Assembly: GCA_030426265.1 (NCBI GenBank)
Contig: JAUHYP010000002.1
Coordinates: 62,001-126,000, forward strand
From: Gammaproteobacteria bacterium
GTDB taxonomy: Bacteria > Pseudomonadota > Gammaproteobacteria > Xanthomonadales > SZUA-36
Reading direction: 5' to 3'
Length of the DNA stretch: 64,000 bases
Shown: piece by piece, positions 50,241 to 62,679 of the stretch
Layout: each line of letters opens with the position of its first letter
Position numbering within the stretch: position 1 is the first letter of the stretch
Program-made: the position numbers and the translations under genes
Notes under the pieces: model-generated
Seen by the model: only the letters and a program-made list of their open reading frames with translations
Told to the model about the DNA's origin: nothing
The model's database searches: none

Positions 50241-51665
50241 ATGGGGCCGGCGCTGAACAGCGCCGGTGGCAGCGGTGGGGGTATACTGCGCCCCTTTCGG
50301 GGCCCGGGGGCCAGCGCGCTGGATATCGACGACAACGACAAGCGACGGCGGTGGCCGATTCACGTGGCCGGCTACTGGCTCGTATTCCTGTTCGCTTTCG
50401 CGCTGGGCATGTTTCTCTATGCCCGGCAGATCTGGCCGTACGGGCTCGTGCAGGAAATCGGCGCCTTCCTCCAGGAGACCGAAGAGGAGAACCTCGACCT
50501 CGCGGACGCCATCGCCAATGACCTGGGCGGCGTGCCGGGACGCCACCTGATCACCCCGAGAACGCCCTTTGACCGCGATCCCGGCCGGGACTGGGTCGCG
50601 TTGAGCGGACTGCCGCTGCGCGAGGAACGGGAATCACCCCAGGTCTACCTGTCACCCGACGCCCTGCCGGGATACCGGCTGATCCACGGCACCTTCGCCT
50701 TCGAGGATCGGCTGCATGGCGCAGTGCTGCTCGGCCCGGACGGTGACGTCGTGCGTCACTGGCGCATCACCCAGGAAGACGTCGAGTGGGATCACCGTCC
50801 CGACGCCAACGTGGTGCCGCACGGCATCGACATCACCCGCAACGGCTCACTGATCTACGCCTTCGATGGCGGCACCTCCATTCGGCGCGTGTCCTGGTGC
50901 GGCGAGCAGGAGTGGATCGTGAAAGGCGGTTTTCACCACTCCGTGGACCTGAACGAGGACGGCCAGCTCTGGTCCTGGGGACAGGTCGAGACCGACAGGC
51001 CCTTCGGCGCCTGGATGATCCGCCTGGACCCGGACACCGGCGCTATCCTGCAGAAGATGCATCTGCGCGAGCTGATCAACGCCAACCGCGACATCGCCAC
51101 CTGGGGCATCCTGAAGATGATGGGCATCGACGATGCCTGGCACCACAACGACGTGGAGGCGCTCTCCGCGGCACAGGCCGGGAGCTATCCGGATTTCGAG
51201 GCAGGCGACCTGCTCGCGAGCTACCGCAACATCAACCTGGTGTTCGTCTTCGATCCGGAGACCCAACGGGTGAAATGGTGGCGCCAGGGCCTGGTGCGTC
51301 GCCAGCACGATCCGGACTTCAACGACCGCGGCACCATCAGCATCTACGACAACAACACCGATCGTGGCCTGTCACGCATCGTGGACATCGATCCCGTGAG
51401 CTACGAGCACTCCGTGCCCGTACCCGGTGAGGATCACCAGTTCTACAGCTTTCGGCGGGGCAAGCACCAGGAGTTGCCCGACGGGAGCTGGCTGATCGCT
51501 TCCACGGAACAGGGGCGCGCCTTCGAAGTCGGGCCGGGCGGCGAAGTCCGCTTCGAGTTCCTGAACGTCTACGACGCCGAACGATTCCTGGCCGTGTCCG
51601 AGGCCCTGTGGCTGCCCCCGGACTGGTTCGCCGACCTGCCGGAGTGCCCAGCCCCCCCGGGTTGA
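50241..51665 (+). CDS. ASST-like (arylsulfotransferase family) membrane-anchored protein
   Basis: The product has one N-terminal membrane helix (VAGYWLVFLFAFALGMFLYA) and a beta-propeller-like body with ASST-family features: DGDVVRHWRIT, VVPHGIDITRNGSLIYAFD, GGFHHSVDLNEDGQLW, DAWHHNDVEAL and FYSFRRGKHQELPDGSWL. Such proteins are seen beside glycan and sulfated-compound metabolism, but many lack proven transferase activity. ATG 50241 has no ribosome site, and a TATACT hexamer at 50282-50287 lies inside the frame, so translation may start later (for example GTG just before AGYWLV). Length as given is 474 residues. Confidence 0.8.
   Translation: MGPALNSAGGSGGGILRPFRGPGASALDIDDNDKRRRWPIHVAGYWLVFLFAFALGMFLYARQIWPYGLVQEIGAFLQETEEENLDLADAIANDLGGVPGRHLITPRTPFDRDPGRDWVALSGLPLREERESPQVYLSPDALPGYRLIHGTFAFEDRLHGAVLLGPDGDVVRHWRITQEDVEWDHRPDANVVPHGIDITRNGSLIYAFDGGTSIRRVSWCGEQEWIVKGGFHHSVDLNEDGQLWSWGQVETDRPFGAWMIRLDPDTGAILQKMHLRELINANRDIATWGILKMMGIDDAWHHNDVEALSAAQAGSYPDFEAGDLLASYRNINLVFVFDPETQRVKWWRQGLVRRQHDPDFNDRGTISIYDNNTDRGLSRIVDIDPVSYEHSVPVPGEDHQFYSFRRGKHQELPDGSWLIASTEQGRAFEVGPGGEVRFEFLNVYDAERFLAVSEALWLPPDWFADLPECPAPPG
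50282..50287 (+). promoter_or_regulatory. possible -10 element inside the annotated 5' end
   Basis: TATACT followed by a GC-rich inverted repeat (GCGCCCC/GGGGC) resembles a promoter. If real, the ASST-like protein must start downstream of the given ATG. No good -35 was found. Confidence 0.3.
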
Positions 51666-51726
51666 CGCGGACTTCACCGGGGGCGCACCATGCTGGACCG
51701 TCGAAACCCGCTCCGGAGGAAGCCCC

Positions 51727-52266
51727 ATGAGACTGCTCACCGCCATCGCCCTGTCGCTCGCCAGTTCGACGGTCTTCGCCTGCGAAAGCAAACTCCTGGA
51801 CCAGGAGTTCCGCAAGCTGGCTTCCGAAGAGCGGGTCAACCTCTGCGAGGCCTACGAGGGCCAGGTGGTTCTGGTGGTGAACACCGCCTCCAAGTGTGGC
51901 CTCACCCCCCAGTACGACGGCCTGGAAAATCTCTACGCCGAGTACGCGCCCCGGGGCCTCGTCGTGCTGGGATTCCCCTCCAACGATTTCATGGGCCAGG
52001 AGCCGGGCACCGAAGACCAGATCGAGGAATTCTGCCGGCTCACCTACGGGGTGAAATTCCCCATGTTCGAAAAGACCACCGTGAAGGGTGACGACGCCCA
52101 CCCCCTGTACGTCGCCCTGGCCGAGGCCTCCGGCACCTACCCGACCTGGAATTTCCAGAAGTTTCTGATCGGGCGCGATGGTGAACTGGCCGGAACCTTC
52201 ACGCCGAAAACGGATCCGTCGGACGAGGACTTCATCGCCGCCATCGAGACCGCGCTGGCCGATTGA
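51727..52266 (+). CDS. exported glutathione peroxidase family protein
   Basis: The 179-residue protein has a short signal peptide (LLTAIALSLASSTVFA, cut before CES) and the peroxidase core: VVNTASKCGLTPQYDGLE with the active Cys, VLGFPSNDFMGQEPG with the Gln, KFPMFEKTTVKG and YPTWNFQKFLIG with the Trp-Asn pair. It carries Cys rather than selenocysteine, so it is probably thioredoxin-dependent. Ribosome site GGAGGAAG lies just upstream. Periplasmic or outer-membrane location; role in peroxide defence. Confidence 0.9.
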   Translation: MRLLTAIALSLASSTVFACESKLLDQEFRKLASEERVNLCEAYEGQVVLVVNTASKCGLTPQYDGLENLYAEYAPRGLVVLGFPSNDFMGQEPGTEDQIEEFCRLTYGVKFPMFEKTTVKGDDAHPLYVALAEASGTYPTWNFQKFLIGRDGELAGTFTPKTDPSDEDFIAAIETALAD

Positions 52267-52455
52267 TCCCGCCTCGGGAACAAGCGCCCGGCGTCAGGAG
52301 ATGCGGGATTCCGTCCTGGACACGCCACGGATCATAGCCTGAGCCGCTCGGGGCTATCGATACAAACAATCAAGAACGGTTATTCGATATCTTAAAATGA
52401 TGGTTTCCCTCGACGGGCGGCATTGCCAGCCGTCCCGCTCCCAAGGAGACATCAC

Positions 52456-53889
52456 ATGGAACACCGCAAGGTCGACGTCGCCATCATCGGCGCCGGTTCC
52501 GCCGGGCTGAACGCACGGCGGGAGGTCGAGAAAGCCGGCCGTACCCCCCTTCTCATCGAAAGCGGCCCCTACGGCACCACCTGCGCCCGCGTGGGCTGCA
52601 TGCCCTCCAAGCTGCTGATCGCCGCCGCGGAAGCGGCGCATGGCGTGGCGGGCGCGGGTCGGTTCGGCATCGAGGTCGATGGCTGGTCGGTCGATGCCGG
52701 GGCCGTGTTTTCGCGCGTCCGCGCCGAGCGTGACCGATTCGTCGGTTTCGTCGTCGAGGACACCGAGGAGCTGCCGGCGGAACAGCGTTTGCTCGGACAT
52801 GCCCGATTCACCGGTCCCCACACCCTGCGTGTGGACGACCACACCGAGGTCGAAGCGAAAGCTTTCGTGGTGGCGACCGGCAGCACGCCCATCGTTCCGC
52901 CGCCGTATGCCGACCTCCGCGAGCACCTCATGGTCAACGACGACGTGTTCGAGCTCGAAGAGGTGCCGGCATCGCTGGCCGTGGTGGGCACGGGCATCAT
53001 CGGCCTGGAGCTCGGCCAGGCGCTGCAGCGCCTCGGCGCCAGGACCACCTTCTTCAGCCCCTTTGACGACCTGGGCCCGTTCACCGACCCGGAAGTGCGT
53101 CGCGTGGCCTTCGAGGTGCTGTCGAAGGAGCTGGACCTGCAGCTGAAATCCACGATGCATTCCGCGGAGAAGGTCGAGGGCGGCATTCGCCTGCGCTGGA
53201 CCGACCGCGACGGGAGAGACCATGACGCCGTGTTCGAGAAGGTGCTGGTCGCCGCCGGACGCCGCCCGAACCTCGCCGGCCTGGACCTCGAAGCCGCCGG
53301 CCTGGAACTGAACGAGCGCGGCATGCCCGAATGGGACGCGCGCACGACCCAGGCCGGTGATTCGCACATCTTCCTGGCCGGCGATGTCAGCGGCCACCGG
53401 CCACTGCTGCACGAAGCCTCGGACGAGGGCCGCATCGCCGGGGGCAATGCCGCGCGCCATCCGGACCTCACCGCGCACGTTCGGCGCACGCCGTTGGCAG
53501 TGGCCTTCACCGATCCGAACATGGCGATGGTGGGCCGCGCCTGGAAGGACCTGGACCCGGACCACATCGAAGTGGGCGAGGTGTCCTTCGCCAACCAGGG
53601 CCGTTCACGGGTGATGGGCCTGAACCAGGGCATCCTGCGGGTCTACGGCGACAAGAAGTGCTGCACCCTGGTCGGCGCCGAATTCATCGGCCCGCGCGCC
53701 GAACACCTCGCTCACTTGCTGGCCTGGGCGGTGGACCAGAACATGCCGGTCACCCGCGCGCTGCAGATGCCGTTCTACCACCCCGTGATCGAGGAAGGCC
53801 TGCGCACGGCATTGCGTGACCTGGCGGGCAAACTGCGGGTGCGTGGACAGTGTCGCGGCGAGGACATGGCGACCTCGGCGGGGATGTAG
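52456..53889 (+). CDS. dihydrolipoyl dehydrogenase-like flavoenzyme
   Basis: The 477-residue protein is a class I pyridine nucleotide-disulfide oxidoreductase: FAD motif IIGAGSAGLNARREVE, redox disulfide TCARVGCMPSKLL (C-x4-C), NAD motif VVGTGIIGLELGQAL, second FAD motif IFLAGDVSG and the catalytic dyad HPVIEEGL near the end. It resembles lone dihydrolipoyl dehydrogenases not coded with 2-oxoacid dehydrogenase subunits. AAGGAGA precedes ATG 52456. The AT-rich upstream region suggests a dedicated promoter; redox stress response is possible given the peroxidase next door. Confidence 0.9.
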   Translation: MEHRKVDVAIIGAGSAGLNARREVEKAGRTPLLIESGPYGTTCARVGCMPSKLLIAAAEAAHGVAGAGRFGIEVDGWSVDAGAVFSRVRAERDRFVGFVVEDTEELPAEQRLLGHARFTGPHTLRVDDHTEVEAKAFVVATGSTPIVPPPYADLREHLMVNDDVFELEEVPASLAVVGTGIIGLELGQALQRLGARTTFFSPFDDLGPFTDPEVRRVAFEVLSKELDLQLKSTMHSAEKVEGGIRLRWTDRDGRDHDAVFEKVLVAAGRRPNLAGLDLEAAGLELNERGMPEWDARTTQAGDSHIFLAGDVSGHRPLLHEASDEGRIAGGNAARHPDLTAHVRRTPLAVAFTDPNMAMVGRAWKDLDPDHIEVGEVSFANQGRSRVMGLNQGILRVYGDKKCCTLVGAEFIGPRAEHLAHLLAWAVDQNMPVTRALQMPFYHPVIEEGLRTALRDLAGKLRVRGQCRGEDMATSAGM

Positions 53890-53907
53890 ATGTCAAATGG
53901 GGCGGTG

Positions 53908-53930
53908 CGGCGCGGTCAGCGACCGCGCCG
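53908..53930. terminator. hairpin between convergent genes
   Basis: CGGCGCGGTC pairs with GACCGCGCCG around an AGC loop (10-bp stem), between the flavoenzyme stop (53889) and the convergent pbpG stop (53942). Probably a bidirectional terminator without a T-tract. Confidence 0.6.
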
Positions 53931-53941
53931 GCGGCGGGGAA

Positions 53942-54781
53942 TCAGTTTCCGGCGACCAGCCACTGGCGCAGGCGGTTGGAGTCCCCGAACGGCGTGAGCT
54001 TGCCGAAGGAGTCGAGCAGCACGATGGTCAGCGGCTCGCCCTCGATGTTGGCCAGCATGACCAGGCAACGTCCGGCCTCGTTGAGATAGCCCGTCTTGCT
54101 CAGCTGGATGTCCCAGCTTTCGTTCTTCAGCAGGCGGTTGGTGTTGCCGTAGACCAGCGGGCCGCGGTCCTTCCAGGGGCGCACTTCCAGCCGCGTCGAG
54201 CGGCTGGCCTCACGGATCAGGGGGTAGCCCTGGGCCGCGTTCACCATCTTCATCAGGTCGCGGGCCGTGGAGGTGTTCTCCACCCGCAGTCCCGCCGGGT
54301 CCGCGAAATGCGAGTGCTCCATGCCCAGCATCGCCGCCTTGGCGTTCATGGCGGCCACGAAGGACTCGAGGCCCCCGGGATAGGTCCGGCCCAGCGCCGA
54401 GGCGGCGCGGTTCTCCGAGGACATCACGGCCAGCAGGATCATCTCGCGGCGGCTCAGGGTCGCGCCGTATCCCAGGCGCGAGCCGGTGAGCTTGATCAGG
54501 TCCCGGTCGTCCTTGGTGACCGTGACCCCGCCCTCGAGATCCAGCCCGGAGTCGAGAATGACCATGGCCGTCATGAGCTTGGTGATGGAAGCGATGGGGC
54601 GGACCGTGTCCGCGTCCTTGCCGTAGAGTTCGCGACCCTGGCTGTCGATGACGATGGCCGAGGCGGACCGCAGGTCCGGTTGACCGGCGAGCTTGTCGAA
54701 AGTGGCGGCGTTGACGTACGAGGGCAGCAGGGGCGCGGCCGATACGGCCATCCCCAGCGCAAGGACGCGCAGGAATGTCAT
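53942..54781 (-). CDS. pbpG: D-alanyl-D-alanine endopeptidase (PbpG/S11 family)
   Basis: The 279-residue protein has a signal peptide (LRVLALGMAVSAAPLLPSYVNA) and all three penicillin-binding motifs: SITK (SxxK) with the active Ser, SEN (SxN) and KTG in LSKTGYLNEAG. LDLRSASAIVID-like text (here DLRSASAIVIDSQG) precedes the active Ser as in PBP7. It cuts peptidoglycan cross-links in the periplasm. Short length and lack of the PBP5 C-terminal domain favour PbpG over DacA. Confidence 0.9.
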   Translation of the reverse strand: MTFLRVLALGMAVSAAPLLPSYVNAATFDKLAGQPDLRSASAIVIDSQGRELYGKDADTVRPIASITKLMTAMVILDSGLDLEGGVTVTKDDRDLIKLTGSRLGYGATLSRREMILLAVMSSENRAASALGRTYPGGLESFVAAMNAKAAMLGMEHSHFADPAGLRVENTSTARDLMKMVNAAQGYPLIREASRSTRLEVRPWKDRGPLVYGNTNRLLKNESWDIQLSKTGYLNEAGRCLVMLANIEGEPLTIVLLDSFGKLTPFGDSNRLRQWLVAGN

Positions 54782-55008
54782 GGGTACCTCTCCGTTGCCG
54801 GGGTGGCCGGGCCCATTGTCGGGCCTTCTGGCCGGTTCCCCGTGGATCCGCTTCGTTCATGATGACACAGGCGGTGCCCGGCTGGAAAGCCGAATGCTAT
54901 GCTAGGTCATCAGGCGTCCCACGGGGCGCGTGGGGGTTCCCGGGATCGACGGGACGACATACCAACAAATCAGCGGCCGGACTGACGGCCCACGAGGAGG
55001 TGAGGGCG

Positions 55009-55386
55009 ATGAACGAAGAGATTTCCACACCGGGCCCGAGCGGCCAGGATCAGGCGACCAACCAGTGGGCCATGTTCCTCCACTTTTCCATGCTCGCGAG
55101 CTGGATCGTGCCCCTGGCGGGGATCATCGTGCCCATCATCCTGTGGCAGCTGAAGAAGGACGAACTGCCGGGCATCGTGCCTCACGCCCACGTCGTCCTG
55201 AACTGGATCATCACCAGCTTCGTCTACGGCTTGATCTGCCTGGTGCTGACAATCATCGTGATCGGCATGTTCGGCTTCATGATCCTGGCGGTGTTGACCG
55301 TGATCTACGCCGTGGTCGGGGGCATCAAGGCGAACAACGGCGAGCTGTGGGAATACCCGGGCACCATCATCAAGGTTTTCAAGTAA
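55009..55386 (+). CDS. DUF4870 membrane protein
   Basis: The 125-residue protein begins at ATG 55009 with GAGGAGG upstream. It has three hydrophobic segments: MFLHFSMLASWIVPLAGIIVP, VLNWIITSFVYGLICLVL and IIVIGMFGFMILAVLTVIYAV (adjacent to the last). NQWAMFLHFS and the QLKKDELP loop match the DUF4870 (Tic20-like) family. Inner membrane; role unknown. Confidence 0.88.
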   Translation: MNEEISTPGPSGQDQATNQWAMFLHFSMLASWIVPLAGIIVPIILWQLKKDELPGIVPHAHVVLNWIITSFVYGLICLVLTIIVIGMFGFMILAVLTVIYAVVGGIKANNGELWEYPGTIIKVFK

Positions 55387-55483
55387 TCACCCGCGCGGAC
55401 CCGGCGGCGGATCAACGGCCGCCGGGACCCCGACGCGATCATCGAGCCGGTCCATCCGGGCCGGCCGACAGAGGATTGACCCC

Positions 55484-56953
55484 ATGAGCACCACCCTTCA
55501 CGACGCCACCGCCGAGGTGGGGTCCGCCCTGCGCGCCGGCTACCCGGTGATCTATATCGATACCTGGGAGGAGGAGCGTCTCGAGGGCTTGTTGCGGGAG
55601 GCCGCCGGCGACCGGCCCCTCTGGCGCTGGAGCGCGGCGACCGGGTTCCTGGACGGCCCCGGCGCCGGCCAGGACCTGAAGAACGCGGCGGCGGCGCTGG
55701 CCTTCGTCCGCAGCGAAGGGTCGGAGGCCATCACCCTGATGCGGGACCTCCCGGTGCTGTGGCGGGACGACCCCGTGCTCGCCCGCGCCGTGCGGGACGT
55801 CTACGACGCGCTGAGCGACGCGCCGGGCGCGCTGGTCGTGTCCTGCCCGGGTACTTTCATCCCCGACAGCCTGGGCAAGGAGCTCTACGTCATGGACCTG
55901 CCCCCGCCGACCATCGCGGAGCTGCGGGCGCTGCTGGAAGCGGAGAACGACGCGTTGCCGGAGGATGAGCGCCACGGAGACGACTGGCTGGCCCATTGCG
56001 TCCAGCACATGCGCGGCGTTTCCTCCAACGAGGCCCGCGACCTGTTTCGCCGGCTCGCCCACGAGGGCGTGAAGGACACGGCTGCGGCCACCGAAGCGAT
56101 CCGGGCCGTGAAGGCCCGGCTGCTGCGCAAGGAAAGCTGCCTGGAGAGCCTGCCGGTCGACCTGGACCTGGACCGCATCGGCGGCCTGCGCCAGCTGAAG
56201 AAGTGGATCGGTTCCCGTCACCAGCTGTTCGGCCGCAAGGCCCGCGAGGCCGGGATCGAGCCGCCCTCCGGCCTGCTGCTGATGGGCGTGAGTGGCTGCG
56301 GCAAGTCCATGGCCGCCAAGACCATTCCCGCGGCCTGGAACCTGCCCCTGATCCGCCTGGACATGAACCAGGTGATGGCGGGCGTCGGCGGTTCGCCGGA
56401 GATCGCCTGGGCGCGCGCCCTGGCCTCGGCGGAAGCGGCGGCGCCGGTGGTGCTGTGGATCGACGAAATCGAGAACAGCTTCGGCTACATGAACGGCGCC
56501 GTCACCAGCGGCAACATGACGATCTTCTCGTCCTTCCTGACCTGGATGCAGGAAAAGTCCACCGACATCTTCGTGGTGGCGACGGCCAACAAGATCGAAA
56601 TGCTCCCGGCGGAAATGCTGCGCAAGGGCCGCTTCGACCAGCTGTTCTTCCTCGACCTGCCCAAGGCCGAGGCGCGGGCCGAGATCCTGCGCATCCACAT
56701 CCGGGGGCAGGGCGGCGATCCCGAAGGCTTCGATATCGAGAAGCTCACCGAGCTGGTCGACGGCTGGACCGCGGCGGAGATCGAGCAGATGGTGCGCGCG
56801 GCGCGCCTGGACGCCTTCTACGAGGACCGTGAATTCGGTTTCGACGACCTGATGCGCAACAGCTTCCGCATGGTGCCGCTGTCGAAGACGATGGCGGAAC
56901 AGATCAACACCCTGCGCGGCTGGGCCATGAAACGGGCCACGCCGGCGGACTGA
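55484..56953 (+). CDS. Ycf46-like AAA ATPase
   Basis: The 489-residue protein has an N-terminal region of the Ycf46 type (RAGYPVIYIDTWEEER, LMRDLPVLW) and a C-terminal AAA domain with Walker A MGVSGCGKSMAAK, Walker B VVLWIDEIEN and sensor ATANKIEMLPAEMLRKGRFD. Ycf46 proteins occur in plastids and bacteria; in cyanobacteria a role in CO2 use was suggested, and elsewhere the function is open. It starts 97 bases after the DUF4870 gene. Confidence 0.88.
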   Translation: MSTTLHDATAEVGSALRAGYPVIYIDTWEEERLEGLLREAAGDRPLWRWSAATGFLDGPGAGQDLKNAAAALAFVRSEGSEAITLMRDLPVLWRDDPVLARAVRDVYDALSDAPGALVVSCPGTFIPDSLGKELYVMDLPPPTIAELRALLEAENDALPEDERHGDDWLAHCVQHMRGVSSNEARDLFRRLAHEGVKDTAAATEAIRAVKARLLRKESCLESLPVDLDLDRIGGLRQLKKWIGSRHQLFGRKAREAGIEPPSGLLLMGVSGCGKSMAAKTIPAAWNLPLIRLDMNQVMAGVGGSPEIAWARALASAEAAAPVVLWIDEIENSFGYMNGAVTSGNMTIFSSFLTWMQEKSTDIFVVATANKIEMLPAEMLRKGRFDQLFFLDLPKAEARAEILRIHIRGQGGDPEGFDIEKLTELVDGWTAAEIEQMVRAARLDAFYEDREFGFDDLMRNSFRMVPLSKTMAEQINTLRGWAMKRATPAD

Positions 56954-57061
56954 ACCGGCCGCCGGTATCAGGGACCCGGGGCATCGTCCGGGAACCGTCA
57001 CGGCCAGGGGCAGTCACACCGGGGAAGGGCGCCGTCGCCCGATACGAGGGAAACCAGAACA

Positions 57062-57700
57062 ATGACCCAGGAACCATCCACCACACACCACCGGACGACC
57101 GGCCTGGTCCGGACGGCGCGAGTCCTGCGGGAATGGCTTCCGGTGCTGCTGTTCGTCGCACTGGTGCTCACGGCGCGCTCCTCGCTGGCCGATCATTACC
57201 ACGTGCCCTCCGGTTCCATGGAACCGAACCTGGTGCCGGGCGACCACGTGGTCGTGGACAAGGCCGCCTACGGCCTGCGCATGCCGTTCACGCTGCGCGT
57301 CCTGGTGCCACGCAACACTCCGGAGCGGGGCGAGGTGGTGATCTTCGACTCGCCCGAGAACGGGGAGCGGCTGATCAAGCGGGTGGTCGCGGTGGGCGGC
57401 GACGTGGTCGCGGTGCGCCGGGGCCGGGTGCTCATCGACGGCCAGCCGCTGGCGACGCCGCCGGCGCCCGGCACGGAGTGGTTCGACGATCGTGCCGTGG
57501 CGCTGAACCTGGCGAACGGCGGCGGCCCCGAGCTGCCGCCCATCCGGGTGCCCGAAGGGCAGGTCCTGGTGCTGGGCGACCACCGCGGCAACAGCCGCGA
57601 CGGCCGGTATTTCGGCTTCATTCCGGTGGCGGCGATCTACGGCCGCGCCGAGGGTGTTTTCTGGCGCTCCTCGGAGGGTCCGACCTGGCGCCCCCTCTGA
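57062..57700 (+). CDS. lepB: signal peptidase I LepB
   Basis: The 212-residue protein has one N-terminal helix (WLPVLLFVALVLTARSSLA), the catalytic Ser in PSGSMEPNLVPGD, the general-base Lys in GERLIKRVVAVGGD and the box E motif LGDHRGNSRDGRYFG. It is shorter than E. coli LepB (single helix, reduced insertion). Whether it is the main enzyme or a second copy cannot be judged here. Inner membrane, cleaving Sec/Tat signal peptides. Confidence 0.92.
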   Translation: MTQEPSTTHHRTTGLVRTARVLREWLPVLLFVALVLTARSSLADHYHVPSGSMEPNLVPGDHVVVDKAAYGLRMPFTLRVLVPRNTPERGEVVIFDSPENGERLIKRVVAVGGDVVAVRRGRVLIDGQPLATPPAPGTEWFDDRAVALNLANGGGPELPPIRVPEGQVLVLGDHRGNSRDGRYFGFIPVAAIYGRAEGVFWRSSEGPTWRPL

Positions 57701-57718
57701 TCGGGCGGAGGCCGTGAC

Positions 57719-60876
<3,158 letters not shown>

Positions 60877-60915
60877 CGGGGCCCCGAGCGGGGCGGGCCG
60901 TGGACCCCACAGGAG

Positions 60916-61680
60916 TCAGGGGTTCGCGGCCAGCTCGGGTTGGGTGGTGACCTGGCGAAAGTCGGTGAGGGTGACGCGAAGCGTTTCGCCGATGTCTTTG
61001 AGGGCGAGCAGTTCCCCGGTCCAGGTGGCTTCCACACGGGCGGGAAGCACCCAGCCTTCCTGGACCTGGAATTTGAACAGCAGGTCGGCCTCGTCGATGC
61101 GCACGCCCAGCCAGGGACGCAGGGTGCCGGTATTCCAGATCCGCACTTCGCGGACCCAGGGCTCCCACTGCCCCTGCTCGACGAGGAATTCGCCCTGCAG
61201 GGCGCGGAAGACCCGCTCCTTCTTGCCGTCCGGGGAGCGCAGGGCGTAACGGTATCGCTGTGCGCCGTCGATTTCGTCGAGCGCCCGTACGCTGCCGGGC
61301 AGCACCATGCGCATCACGTCATCGCTGCGCGCCCGCTCGTCCGTTTTCGAGTGGTCAGCGCGCTCGCGATCGTAGTCGCGCCGCTCCTCTTCCGTCGGTT
61401 CGCGCCCGTCGATGCTGACCAGCTGCCAGTGCGCCTCGCCGGGCAGGGTCGGGTCGTGCCGGTCGACCACGACGCCCTCTTCGTTTTCGCGGGTTCGAAG
61501 GTAGTGCCATTGTTCGAGATCGGTACGGGCATAGCGCTCGATGGCGGCACGGGGAAGCTCCGGGACCGATGCCAGGTCCTGTTCGGCATCGTCGACATCG
61601 GCCATCGCGAACCACGGCATCGCAATGGCCAGCAGCCCACCGCGCAGTTGAATTCCGAGCCTGCCGTTCGTTTGTCCCAT
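60916..61680 (-). CDS. unknown exported protein
   Basis: The 254-residue protein starts at ATG 61680 with a signal-like segment (GIQLRGGLLAIAMPWFAMA, cut before DVDDAE). The mature part is acidic, with an N-terminal EQWHYLRTRENEEGVVVDRHDP and a beta-rich C-terminal half (WLGVRIDEADLLFKFQV, YRYALRSPDGKKERVF). I recognise no family. The open frame beyond 61680 lacks plausible features. It is divergent from the OmpA-type lipoprotein gene. Confidence 0.7.
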   Translation of the reverse strand: MGQTNGRLGIQLRGGLLAIAMPWFAMADVDDAEQDLASVPELPRAAIERYARTDLEQWHYLRTRENEEGVVVDRHDPTLPGEAHWQLVSIDGREPTEEERRDYDRERADHSKTDERARSDDVMRMVLPGSVRALDEIDGAQRYRYALRSPDGKKERVFRALQGEFLVEQGQWEPWVREVRIWNTGTLRPWLGVRIDEADLLFKFQVQEGWVLPARVEATWTGELLALKDIGETLRVTLTDFRQVTTQPELAANP

Positions 61681-61865
61681 AGCCCCCAGCTTACGCCCTG
61701 ACCGTGACAATTTCGTCAATGCTCCGACCCGCGCGGCAGGGATGAGTTCAAGCCGCCGACCGGGCCGACAGGCCCTCGAGTGAACGGCCCCGTTCATCGG
61801 GGATTCATGTCCGGCACGGACAATTGGCACCGTGTACCCCTCGCCCATGCAACAAGGATGACACC

Positions 61866-62519
61866 ATGAACAGCAAACGAATTTTCCCGCGACTGGCATC
61901 CGGAATGGTCGTCCTGGCCGTACTGGCCTCCGGCTGTGCGACCACGACGCCGGACGACCCCTATGCCCAGACCAAGCGCGGCGCCATGATCGGCGCTGCC
62001 GTGGGCGCCGCCGCCGGCCTCTTCGTGGGCGATGGCGAACTCGACGAGGTGCTCGGCACGGCGGCCGTCGGCGCCGGTGTGGGCGCCGGTATCGGTGTGT
62101 ACATGGACAAGCAGCAACGCGAGCTGGAAGAGATCGAGGGCGCCGACGTGGAGCGTGTGGACGAGGAAACGCTGCGCGTGAGCTTCGACAGCGACATCCT
62201 GTTCGCGGTCGATTCCTCGACCCTGTCCTCCCAGTCGCGTTACGACCTCGACGATTTCGCCGCGGTCATGAACAGCTATCCCAAGACCGCCATCGTCGTG
62301 CAGGGCCATACGGACTCGACCGGCAGCGAGGAATACAACCAGCGCCTGTCCGAGCGCCGCGCCGAGTCCGTGCGCAACCACCTCGCCGCTCGCCAGGTGG
62401 CGCCGGATCGCATGGCCGCCCTCGGTTACGGCGAAGGATATCCCGTCGCCTCCAATGACGACTCCTGGGGCCGTTCGCAGAACCGCCGGGTGGAGATTCT
62501 CGTCCGCGGCAAGTCCTGA
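61866..62519 (+). CDS. OmpA-family lipoprotein
   Basis: The 217-residue protein has a lipoprotein signal (VVLAVLASGC), a glycine-zipper hydrophobic hairpin (MIGAAVGAAAGLFVGDG, TAAVGAGVGAGIGVYM) and a C-terminal OmpA domain (VQGHTDSTGSEEYNQRLSERRAESV, read as GHTDSTGSEEYNQ, then ALGYGEGYPVASN, RSQNRRVEI) that binds peptidoglycan. It resembles YiaD. AAGGATG precedes ATG 61866. It anchors outer membrane to the wall. Confidence 0.92.
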   Translation: MNSKRIFPRLASGMVVLAVLASGCATTTPDDPYAQTKRGAMIGAAVGAAAGLFVGDGELDEVLGTAAVGAGVGAGIGVYMDKQQRELEEIEGADVERVDEETLRVSFDSDILFAVDSSTLSSQSRYDLDDFAAVMNSYPKTAIVVQGHTDSTGSEEYNQRLSERRAESVRNHLAARQVAPDRMAALGYGEGYPVASNDDSWGRSQNRRVEILVRGKS

Positions 62520-62527
62520 CCGGGCGT

Positions 62528-62557
62528 CGGCCCGGTCCCTTTTTCGGGGCCGGGCCG
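62528..62557 (+). terminator. terminator hairpin after the OmpA-type gene
   Basis: A 12-bp stem with one G-T pair (62528-62539 with 62546-62557) and a loop holding TTTTT begins 8 bases after the stop. No downstream T-tract, but position and stability support termination. Confidence 0.6.
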
Positions 62558-62665
62558 CATCGGTCCATCGGCGCCCTTCCGCCGCCGGACCGGACCGGGG
62601 TTCGACGGACCGGTTTCCGACAATCCGAAGCGCCAGCTTCCGCTTTTTCGATCCCCCCGCTGGCC

Positions 62666-62671
62666 TATAAT
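62666..62671 (+). promoter_or_regulatory. consensus -10 element just before recQ
   Basis: A perfect TATAAT ends 8 bases before the recQ ATG, so transcription would start at or within a base or two of the start codon. No Shine-Dalgarno sequence precedes the ATG, which fits a leaderless mRNA. No good -35 match. Confidence 0.45.
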
Positions 62672-62679
62672 GACGACCC

